Shown here: one piece after another, positions 43,702-53,963 of the stretch
Layout of the letters: each line of letters starts with the position of its first letter
Position numbering within the stretch: position 1 is the first letter of the stretch
NCBI GenBank assembly: GCA_001972305.1
Contig: BDDD01002909.1
Coordinates: 32,927-96,926, forward strand
Origin: Cephalotus follicularis
Lineage: Eukaryota > Streptophyta > Magnoliopsida > Oxalidales > Cephalotaceae
Reading direction: 5' to 3'
Length of the DNA stretch: 64,000 nucleotides
The notes under the pieces: generated by a model
The model's database searches: none
Told to the model about the DNA's origin: nothing
What the model saw: only the letters and a program-made list of their open reading frames with translations
Translations under genes and position numbers: made by a program

Positions 43702-46633
43702 TGTAACACCCCCGAACGGTGGGAGCCCTTAGAGGTCATAATACATAACTAAACATAACAGAATATCTAAACAAAACTCGACTTTATTCATTTTATCTAA
43801 ATATAAACTTAACTTTTTTCAAAACGTGGTGGTCTAAGACATTATCCAAAAACATATCATAATCTGAAAACATAAGCCGAAAACTTTAATCCGAAAACAT
43901 AAACCAAAATCATAATCTGAAGTCATAATCTGAAAAGCATAACATTGTTCAAATGACAGGCCCTAACATGACCATGAGACAACAAAAACATAAACGGACC
44001 AAACACCTAGGTGATCCTTCGACATTAGTGGATAACACTCATCACACATTTTCCCCACGATGCTCCTAAAACCTGCCACATGGAAAACAAAATGCAGCTG
44101 AGCAAACCTTAGTACGGATAAAGAACATAAAACATAAAACGATAATTTAAAAGATAGCAAATACCTGAACTTTTAGATATCGAGTAACTCATACAAAACG
44201 AGACAAAAATACTTTCACAAAAAGAAAGACAGAATACTTGTCTAAAACAGTTATAAAACACCAAGATTTCTCAAATTTCATAATCTTTTCAAATATCATA
44301 AAATCATAGCTTTATCCGATTCCATAGTTCCATAACAGAGATCCGATGTTCATATACATATAAATAAATGCAAGGGGTTTGCAAGGCCCACATGCTCCGA
44401 TGGAATAACGTGTATGGCACTACACAATTAATCCCTAAAATCCAAATCCTTAACAAATCCTAGGGTCGACCCATACGCCTCTATCAAAAGGGGGATCCAA
44501 ATCCTATTCACAGGATATCATAACATAGAGAGACGTTGTAGTCTAATCACACCACTACGGAAGTGTCATGTCCCCGTGCCAGGCCTACGACATGCCTATG
44601 GTACCTCCATAGGTAGGAAATATTTCTGTGTGTCATTATTCCAAAAATATTGTTTTATTCCCAAAACAATTTAAGAACATAAGCAGATTTTCTAAACTTT
44701 TTCTGAACATATCATAATCATTAATATACTTCCTAATGTGAAAGTCATGTTCAATATCAAAATCAGTATACTTTCATAAGTGAGAGTCATACTCAATTTA
44801 TAAAACCGGTAATATTAAACTACAGTAATAAAACATATTTTATAAAAAGAATCGAAACAAACATCTGATAACAAAATCCGTACATTTTCATAAAATAAAA
44901 AGCTGTCAAATACAAAAAATCCGTAACAAAAACGATATTCACATAAATCAAGAATAGCCAAAAGAGAAAACATTCGTACAATGGCAAAACTGAAATTTAT
45001 GAAAACCCAAAACAGAAGATGATAATCCAAGACGAAATAAAATCCAATAGGGTATCAAAGAGCAGAATATCCGTACATAATCATTAAATAGTAAAATTGA
45101 CTTTATTCGAATAAAATCGAAGGGAGTATCCAAGAACAAAAGAATTTGTATATCTCATTAAAACAAAATAGATTCAATTCAGATAAAACCGAATGATAAC
45201 CAAAATGAAGAATCCGTATTTTATTCGCAAAATAAAACTGAATTTATACTCTAATAAAATCGATAAGAGTGTATCAAGAAACGAATATTCGTGCCTTAAG
45301 CGATCACATAAATGACTTATGAACTGACCGACAATTTTCTAACTGCCCCTCGGTAGCACAAAATCTATACAATATAATGTCATTCACATAAGGATCTGAG
45401 AATAAATTAAGGACATCAAAACAGAAGTATAACTGTGTTTAAAACAGACCCCGATTCAACAGAAGAACAAACGGAAAATGAAACTTGAAAACATGAATTT
45501 CCTGGACTAACCAGCCGACTGTAGCAGGACTCCAGTTGACTGTTGAAACCTGGCAGTCGACTGCACCACATGGCCAGCCGACTACACAAGCAGGACTGCA
45601 GCCAGTCAACTGGGACAGGGGTCCAATTGACTATGCAAGGCATAGCAGTTGATTGATTGAAGAGGCAGCCGACTACTCAAAGCACAACAGCCGACTGTTC
45701 TGGGTGACATAACAGAAAATCTAACAATCCTATGCCAATTTTCCGTCAAAATCCGAATACCACATTACCAGAAGACCAAAACTATAATAAAAGGACATAA
45801 GTGACACACCAATTGCATAACAACATAAGGAGATAAGAAAATTATGCAAATGGTGATCATACTTTAAAGAGAAGTATGGAATTCTAACTTCTACACATAT
45901 AATCCGATTTTATTAAGGCATTACGACAAGGTCATCATACCAGATTAAACAACTCATATTAGATGACCTAAAGCTGCTATCAGGAATTACAAAACAAAGG
46001 AACGTAAACCAGCAAGATGACCACATTCATATTCAAAGATGGTTCCTAACCAAATACACATAAAACATGGATTGATAACAAAGCAAAATCAAAAGGACAA
46101 ACCTGATTGGGATGACAAAGCTATAAGAATAACGCAAGGAGTCTAGAATTTAAACCAGCCGTGATTTCTCCAAACAAAAGGGTAAGAAATATCATAAAAC
46201 AATGGCAACAACATACATAAATAGAATGGAGAAGAGAAAAACGCGTGAGAGATAAGGAAAGAGGGAACAAAATCTGATAGGATAAGGAAAATAGAGAGAT
46301 TTACGGCATTGAGGGAGAGAATCGGAGAGAGAGAATCGGATTTGGGAGAAAGAGAGAGGGAAAAACGGGATAGGGAGAGAGAAAAAGAAAACAATTTAAG
46401 GAATTTGTTTTAAATAATTATTTTATGATAAAAACCTTTTATAAAATAATTAAAATACACTAAAAATCAATTTTGCTTATTCATATACATTTTCTAACAA
46501 TTACCCAAAAGGTCCAAAGCTGGTATCAGTCAGCCCAAACCACGAAGACCAAAAAAAAAAAAAAAGAACAGACTACTTAACAAAACAGATTAAAAGCCTC
46601 AAAAAAATACACACGAATAAACGGGGTATTACA
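43702..46633 (-). repeat. Solo gypsy LTR I (reverse strand)
   Basis: TGTAACACCCCCG to GGGGTATTACA, 2932 bp. Flanks TTCGA (43697-43701) and GTCGA (46634-46638) match at four of five bases. On the reverse strand it starts TGTAATACCCCG and ends GGGGGTGTTACA, the normal polarity. No internal genes. Confidence 0.88.
45508..45708. repeat. AGTCGACTG palindrome field in solo LTR I
   Basis: About ten units: CAGTCGACTG, CAGCCGACTG, CAGTTGACTG, CAGTCAACTG, CAGTTGATTG, with irregular spacers. Confidence 0.85.
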
Positions 46634-48849
46634 GTCGACGCCTCACACCATAGCATCGACGCCTAATGCCTTGTTTAGCCAAACTTAATTGTTTCTCATT
46701 GTTTTCATTCCCAAAATGGTTTTCTCTCTAAGTGGATTCCATAGGAAGCCTCCCTAAGGCCTTGTAACCTATGAAAATCCTCTTTTGACACATTTAATCT
46801 CCAAATCAATTTTCAAATAGATCTTTAAAAAGAAGTTTAATATAAGGGTTTTCAACATTCAAATGGATCTCGAAATGGTTTTCAATAAATGGTTAGGATA
46901 GCTCGATTGGGACATCTGGACACGGATATCCTAGTTGAACTTCCTCTCCATCGTTTTATAACTCCGATAGGGACAACCAAATGGTTTATAATTATGGAAA
47001 AAATGGTATACGGTTATGAAAAAATGGATTTTAAAATGGTTTTGACAGAGTGGATCCTATGTGATCCTTTATAATAGGTCCGTATCCTTTAAATGGAATA
47101 TGGTTATGAGTTATGGATGTTATTGTTTGAGACCTACGAGATAACCCATCCATAATCTTCGTTTCCGTCACGAGGATTATGGGTTTTAAATTACATCACT
47201 GAAGGGTATGGACATTTCCTTAGGGATGGTCCAGTGGTGCCTATGGGTTAGGACTGTTTGTTACAACTTAGCATTATGCTATGGGTTAGGACCGTTTTTA
47301 CGGCCTAACATTATATTATGGGTTATGACCGTTTTTACGACCTAACATTATGATTATGGGCTATGAGCGTTTTTACGGCCTAGTATGGATGTGATCAGCG
47401 TTATCTCTCCCCTACTCGACTACTACCTTAAAAGATAGGTAATCGGTGGTAGTACTATCTCGGGCCGGAGGAGCAGAGTAGTACTAAGACCCACGGATTG
47501 ATTGTCCCCATGGATGGTTATGGATTGTTTTATGAAGTGTATGTAGGTTTATAGCCTTTGATGTGATTAGAACTAGCCAAGTATACCCCGCTTAGGGAAG
47601 CTGTGCGCAATTGGCATTCATGCATATAACATGCCATGCATATATATATGGTTATACTGTTGCATTACATTGCATGCTTGTCACACCCCACTTCATTAAC
47701 AACATATAAGTCATGGCAATTAACATAAATCCAGCTTATACAAAATACAATAAAATTTAAAAATTTGATTCCAATAAAATCTTGTGGAAGCATTTAATAA
47801 TAAGCTGGATAAGTAAGCAAAATCACGCGTCCCATACCACATGATTCCAACATTTAATAACATTAAGCCATTGTCAATTGCCCTCAAACGGATTGTGATC
47901 AAAAGTCGATCAACATCATTAATACATTAGTATAGTAACCCAAAACAACATATATTACAATACATTGTTTAACATTTATTTAAGTAAATGAACTCAATCC
48001 CCCCCTCTGATTCGGCCACGCACGGTCGAAATCCACATCCCTGCATCAATCTATAATAGTAGGGAGTTAGCCTTTGTCCTCACTCGGCTAAATTATAAGT
48101 GTAATTTAGGGTCAATGATAATGAATGTCATGAAATGAATGCATTCGTGATGCAGTACATAATATATCACAGTACACACACACACACACACACACACACA
48201 TGTGTGTGTGTATGTATGTATCTATGCCAATAGGTGCAACCATGCCAAGTGGCTACAACCATCAAATCACCAATCATGTCTCAAAGTACCAATCAATCCA
48301 ATCAATCGTACGAAGAGCGCCGCCATCTCCTGGCCCTGACGTCGTACTCTCACTCTGGCCCCCGACTTCCGGGTCACGGAGCAAGGCAAATCAATCAACT
48401 CATGATGCTCACACTCTGTGTTCAGCACTCATGGTAACCCGTGTTACTTGCACTCAGTGTTTAGTAATATTGTATTTGGGCATCCCTAGCCATCTTCTGG
48501 CACCTAGGAGAACATCCCGCCACCAGCCATCGGCGACACTCCGTCACCTTGGCCAGTACGCATCAATCACAATCAATCAATCAATTCAAATCAAATCATT
48601 TCCAAGTAATTTATAAATACTGAAAATAATACATTTATTTTAAAATGTATTCCATCTTTGAAACCATGTTTCAATCCGTCGAAAACATACATTTATCAAA
48701 ATACACATTTTCGTATCAAATAATGATTTGTATAAAATCATGTACACATTTCTAAAATGAATAAAACACTTTAGAATCATTCATATTCCAATCATCAATT
48801 CATTTCATATCAAAATGCAATGCAAACATATGTTCAAAGTGCAAATCAG

Positions 48850-49275
48850 TCCTCAACCAGTCGGCTGTCTCCCCTTGATAATCGGCTGTTTTCCTTCAAC
48901 AGTTGGCTGTCCCATATTTGGCAGTCGGCTGCCTGCCTTAACAGTCGGTTGTCTCTTTTTGACAGTCGGCTACTTCATGAACAGTACACGTCTTCTACAT
49001 CGCTATCCACTCCAGCCTTGCCACCTCAGCGAGTCTGAGTGAGGCGACACGTGGATAGTCGACTGTCATCCCAAATAGTCGGCTGTGCCATCTACAGTCG
49101 GCTATCCTCCCTCGACAGTCGACTAGACCACCAGCAGGAGGTGACCTCCATTAAAACGCATGAACAGTCGATTGGCTCCTTAGCACAGCCGGCTGTTTCC
49201 CTCGAGTAGTCAGCTGTTCGCACTGAACAGTCAGCTGGCACCCTCGAACAGTCGGCTGTCCTCCTGGGATAGTCG
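48850..49275. repeat. AGTCGGCTG / AGTCGACTG field 1 in solo LTR J
   Basis: About sixteen units of CAGTCGGCTG, CAGTCGACTG, CAGTCAGCTG and CAGCCGGCTG, with spacers of 5-60 bases. Confidence 0.87.
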
Positions 49276-49825
49276 GCTGCTCTTACGAGCAGTGCACAAA
49301 AACAGTAGAAAATACATGCAATTCTCAACCCAATCCATTCAAAACAGAGCATTCATCAACAGCAAAACACATTCATGCTCATATCTTAGTCTATTGCATG
49401 CATTTCATCTATGAACGTCCATTATAACTGAACATAAACCACGATTATAAAATCCCCTACCTTTGAATTCCAAGTTAGGAATTGCAATCCACCTCTTTAA
49501 GTCCCGGATCTGAGGCGTTCAAAGCTCCCAGGTCAGTCCAGCAGCTCCAACAAGCTTGGTTCTTCCACTGGTTCGAGCCTCCAAGCCCCCAGTTCAAGTA
49601 TGGAGCATTTGGGTCTAACCTCTCTCTCTCTTTTCCTCTCTTTCTTCATCACAGTCTCTTTATTTCTTTTCTCTATTTTCTCTGTGAAATGCCGAATAAT
49701 GGAGGAGAAGAAAAAGTGTTTTTATGGAGAAAACGTGTTTCTCTTTCTCCCTGCCGACACAGACCCCAAAATCACTCTCCCTCTATCTTGCCAGGTCTGG
49801 CAGCACGTTATGTTGTCTGACCGCA

Positions 49826-49955
49826 TGGCAGTTGACTGTCTCATCTTGGCAGTCGACTGTCTCTGCCGACAATTTCCAGTCGACTGTTTTTCCCAGCAGT
49901 CAGCTGGATCCACTTAAGGGAGTCCAGTCGACTATCTCTCTCTGACAGTCGGCTG
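49826..49955. repeat. AGTCGACTG field 2 in solo LTR J
   Basis: Seven units, including three CAGTCGACTGT or CCAGTCGACT copies, close to the LTR start on the reverse strand. Confidence 0.85.
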
Positions 49956-50839
49956 CCCGCCCTGTTTCCATACTTCCCACAATTTCCTTTACCTCTTTTT
50001 ACAAGCTTTAACATCACAAAGTGGGAAAATACATAATTCTCATTAATTCAAAGCATAGATTTCATCGGGAAATACAATATTACATTCAATGAAAATCCCG
50101 GGCGTGACAATACTGTTATACTGTTGCACCACATGGCATACTATTATACTGTCGCATTACATGGCATGAAGTATATCCTACCCGACTATATGTCGTTGAC
50201 CCATTTCATTGTAATGGAATGGGTCAGGCACAGGTGATGGATTGTAGTGAGGTATACTGAGACGGACGGGTTTTTATATCATATTTTGTTAACTATATTG
50301 TATATGGTCTTGCTTATGGTCATGTATATAGATTGTGCTTATACGAGTTGTATAAAAGGGGCCTTATGTTTATAAACTGAACTGTATGGATTTATAAGAC
50401 TTGACATGTGTAAGAGACAATATAGAGACATGTTTTATTTCAGCTATCGATCTGCCGGTTTGTGGCAGTGCTTAAAATATATGTGTGTTGATGTATTGGA
50501 TATGGATGGGTTCATCATTTGAGGTATTAGAATGTATATTTCTGTATTTCCTCCAATGGGAGTGTGGTTTGCTGAGGGCTGAACCTAATATATGAATTGT
50601 GTTTTCTTTTACAGGGGGGCATAGTCCGATAAACGAATACTACATGCCCGATTTTTGTAAAATTATAAGAGTTACAATATAGTCAATTGATTATTCCACT
50701 AACATGATGTGATTCATTAAAGTTTTAAATTTTATAGCACTTTTGGAGTATGATTTATATGAGATTGCCTAGATTGAAGGGATGATGATCACGTGTCAGG
50801 TCGTGGGGGTTTCCCCACGGTTCGGGGTGTGAAATATGG

Positions 50840-51560
50840 ATAGTGTCAAACCCCAATAGCTTAATTAATAGGTACCATGATATATTATCATTAGCCCTAT
50901 CATATTCGAAGTGCCCCTATAATATGAACCAGTGATATTATAACCTTTTTTGCATATCACTGCTCTTACCCTGGCCAGAAATTTTTGCCAATGACTAATC
51001 AATCTGAGCATATCCCTTTTACTGGGAGCGGTGGATTCATTCTCGCTCGCGCACTCACCTATTTCTGCCATAAACCTGCCATACCCAATCAATACTTGTA
51101 TACTCCCCGTGGTTAGAAGACATATGTAAGTATTATTAAAGCACAACATCCTATACACAGGATATCAGTGGTAGCTATGTCTAAGGACCACTACTGCACT
51201 GTTGTTGTCTAGAATGTGTGTTTGACATACAGTAAAAATTCCATACAGTCACTCCTTCTAGCGAGTCAACTTCAGTGAACTCATTCACCCACGTGTATTG
51301 CCCTTGTCTCCACAATATGACATGTGAGATCAGTCACCCTCTAATAGAGCTGGTATACTGTGTGCTGGTCTTATTGGATTAAGTATGCCCTGCGTATTTA
51401 ATCCTACGACCAGGAAGATTCAAGAATAAAGCTTACCGATGTTCCAATTCTCACATGTTGATCTCATCAAGAATTTGGTTTCTCCAACTTTAATCTTAGG
51501 ACATTCAATTATTAATACATACATTAATACAGCAAATGGGGCCTCATGTTCTGCCATGTA
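50840..51560 (-). repeat. Reverse-strand copia LTR fragment related to A
   Basis: The reverse complement aligns by eye with 21700-22430 of the A LTR. Examples are GTGAGATCAGTCACCCTCT, ACCAGGAAGATTCAA and AGTGCCCCTATAATAT against the corresponding A segments. It is clearly diverged and lacks both LTR ends. Confidence 0.78.
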
Positions 51561-52496
51561 GACGTAAAGGACGAGAAAATTGGAACATATGCTGGGCTTG
51601 GTACTCTAGATCTACCTAGGTCTCCGACCGCTCCCTCCGGTGTTCCCCTGTATCATGTGTCTCTGATCCTTCGGCTTTGAGGGTAGGGTCTGGATTGGCC
51701 TGGGATTTCCCCTTGCCTTGGGGTTGAGAACTTGGGCCTTCGCCCCTTGAATGATTTCCTGGGTGACTCCTAATGTGTGGTAGTTTCAGGGTGTCAACGG
51801 CCGACGTCGCTTACTTGGCACACTTTTGTTGCCTGCCATGTGAGAGATGTAAGAAAGACAAAAAAGATGATATGGCTTTTCGTTGCATTTCTCATAGACG
51901 ATGCCAGTATTGTTGATGCAAGAATTAGGCCTAACGATAAATTTATAAATCTCCCCACGTCTGAACGTCCATCCAGGTTGTCAAGGGTCTTGAGTCCTGA
52001 ATCTGAGATGAAAAGCAAGGGTTAGAAAGTAGCCTTGGGTGCTTTCCTCAGGGTTAGAAAGTAGCCTTGAGTGCTTTCCTCTGGGATACTCTCTGACAGT
52101 CAAGGCAGACATCATCAAATAAGAGTATAACCTAAAGGGTGAGGGTGGGTTTCTAGAGAGAGAAATGTACCAAAAATTTAGAGTGAGAGAGTCCAATGAT
52201 GAGTCTAATTATCCCCCTTGATACGACAAGTAAGAATTATTTATAGGCAATGTGAGATGTGTCGAAATGAAAGAGCTTTCTAAAGAAAGTTGCTTACTAT
52301 GAAAATCAAGATACCCTATTTCTCCCATGCCCATGCCATGTGTCCTCCTTCTATGGTCTCAATGGTAACTTCACGTTGACCTCGTCCATTCCCCAAACTT
52401 TATTGGAGATGCCAAGTGTCCTAAAGACGACACTAAGGTTGTACTATAGTAAAATACCTGGTAATGTCACTGGAGTATCTCATGTGTGAAGGGAAG
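51561..52496. other. Unassigned flank of element H
   Basis: No gene is recognised. A direct repeat of about 32 bp (AGGGTTAGAAAGTAGCCTTG...) occupies 52018-52083. TATTTATA near 52240 could belong to an old LTR. Confidence 0.45.
52492..52496. repeat. Target-site duplication of element H (GGAAG)
   Basis: GGAAG precedes the element and recurs at 63949-63953, a perfect match. Confidence 0.93.
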
Positions 52497-53144
52497 TGTT
52501 GATGCGGAAATCTCTCCTACAACAGTACCCCACGTGTAGGGGCTTGATTTGTATTTGGGGAATGTGTGAATCTGTCCGAGAAAAGGGGGTGAAGTAATGG
52601 TGGTTGATGATCCCTGCACAAGCAAGAGAATGAAGAAAGGTCCAGGAGGTTATTCTCCCGGGGGCACTCCGAAGCTCAAGTTAGTTGTAGTACAGAGAAT
52701 AATGGGTTCTTTGTATGCTAGAAGAAGAGAAAAATGGCTGACCTTCGTATTGTGTTTCATTCTTGTATTTATAGGGATCCTTGTGATTGATGAGTGTCCC
52801 ATCAGGAGTGGCTGCCCCTAGGGGGGACGTCGGTGGCCTTGACCTTTCTCTTGGACTCCTGCCCCTTTGGTATGCGTAGCCGCATGCCCATTAATGAATG
52901 GGAGGGCTTTGGTGGCTTGTCTGTCTCTTTTCTTACATTGATGTGATGGGGGAACATCTTATCCGAGTGGCTGCGCGGGCGTGCGGCTTCCTACCCTCTG
53001 TGGCGTGTCAGATTGCCTAGAGGAAACCTTTCCCTTAATTGGTGATAAGACCCTTAGGTCAGACCGTCATTCCTTGGGAGGGCAGCTGGCGTCCTTCTCC
53101 CTGGACACGTGTTATTAGGTTCAAAATGAATTTTTCCCATATCA
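52497..53144 (-). repeat. Element H 3' LTR
   Basis: On the plus strand, TGTTGATGCGG to CATATCA; on the reverse strand it runs TG...CA. It matches 63300-63948 throughout. Confidence 0.94.
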
Positions 53145-53156
53145 TATACCCCCTCT
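53145..53156 (-). other. Polypurine tract of element H
   Basis: On the reverse strand CAGAGGGGGTA directly precedes the 3' LTR. Confidence 0.8.
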
Positions 53157-53280
53157 GGTCCTGCTTCTCTGGTCGTGCTAGAGGAGGGGGAACATAGTCG
53201 AGGGAACGGGACCGGGCTGGTCTCCCAGGGAGATGGTCCCCTGCCTGGGCTGGCCAGGTTAAGGGTAGAGTCTGGGCAAG

Positions 53281-53511
53281 GCCGGGCCGCGGGCTCCTCC
53301 CGGGCTGATGCGCTGAGCGTGCCTGGGCAGACCAGGTGAAGGACAAAGGCCGGGCCGCGGGCTCCTCCCGGGCTGACGCGTTGAGCGTGCCTGGGCAGAC
53401 CAGGTGAAGGGTAGAGGCAGGGCCGAGGGCCCCTCCCAGGCCGACGCGCTGAGCGTACCTGGGCAGACCAGGTGAAGGGTAGAGGTAGGGCCGAGGGCCC
53501 CTCCCTAGGTT
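53281..53511. repeat. 68 bp GC-rich tandem repeat in element H
   Basis: Copies begin at 53281, 53349, 53417 and 53485, each with G[C/T][C/A]GGGCCG[C/A]GGGC[T/C]CCTCCC; the last is partial. It lies about 125 bases from the polypurine tract. Confidence 0.9.
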
Positions 53512-53787
53512 CTTGTGTTGGGTGAACTAGGTCTACGCCTAGCGAACTATCTCAATCGTCAACGTGGTAGGGTGTGACAAGTGTTACCTCGAGCCACCCC
53601 CCATTATCACGCCATAAATTTTCTTTAAACGCCTGACGCTTAGATCCTCGTGCACGTCCTTTCGAGACTTCAAAGCTTTGACATTTCAATGCCCGCGCGT
53701 GTCCCCTCATTATCCACCCCTGAGCTGGCAGGGGGATCTCCACCCTTGATGGATCTTGGAATCTACGGTTCAGATTCGCCCTGGTGG

Positions 53788-53797
53788 CCTTTAAATA
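53788..53797 (+). promoter_or_regulatory. Putative TATA box of the antisense gene in H
   Basis: CTTTAAATAC about 170 bases before the ATG at 53964. A CT-rich leader follows. Inferred from position and sequence. Confidence 0.5.
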
Positions 53798-53963
53798 CCC
53801 CCTTCTTCTCCAAGGGTTCTCTTTACGCATTCTCAATCCCTAAAAGCTCTTAAGAGAAAGAAAAAGCTCCAGATCTCCAAAACTCTCTACCTTCATTCTC
53901 TCTCAAACGCAAGAAACCAGGTGAGCTCATCTCCGTTCATCTTTCCCTCTGTCCAATATACCT

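Larger units (their letters stand above)
43460..46667. repeat. TCGA palindrome field of F2, split by solo LTR I
   Basis: Units CACGTCGATGC, GCGTCGACCC, CACGTTGACGTG and TATCGACGCC lie at 43460-43690, and GTCGACGCC and GCATCGACGCC at 46634-46667. LTR I sits inside the unit at the junction. Confidence 0.78.
47679..50109 (-). repeat. Solo gypsy LTR J (reverse strand)
   Basis: TGTCACACCCCAC to CCCGGGCGTGACA, 2431 bp. Flanks ATGCT and ATACT match at four of five bases. An AC/TG microsatellite lies at about 48174-48212. No internal genes. Confidence 0.88.
42617..50834 (+). repeat. F-family gypsy LTR (F2), 5' truncated, with two insertions
   Basis: From AATGGCCGGAATTAG it parallels LTR G (about 39985 on), and it ends CGGTTCGGGGTGTGAAA, a decayed GTGTGACA. 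The host pieces are 42617-43701, 46634-47678 and 50110-50834. The first several hundred bases of the LTR are missing at the junction with D. Fields of TCGA motifs lie at 42637-42665, 43460-43701 and 46634-46667. Confidence 0.75.

Noticed and set aside
48850..49955. Cluster of drought-response DRE/CRT sites (GCCGAC) in LTR J and LTR I
   Set aside because: The core appears inside variants of the CAGTCGACTG palindrome; other variants lack it equally often, so a DRE role is not supported by sequence alone.
52597..52821. 74-codon frame, repeated at 63400-63624
   Set aside because: It is LTR sequence of element H on the strand opposite to its transcription.
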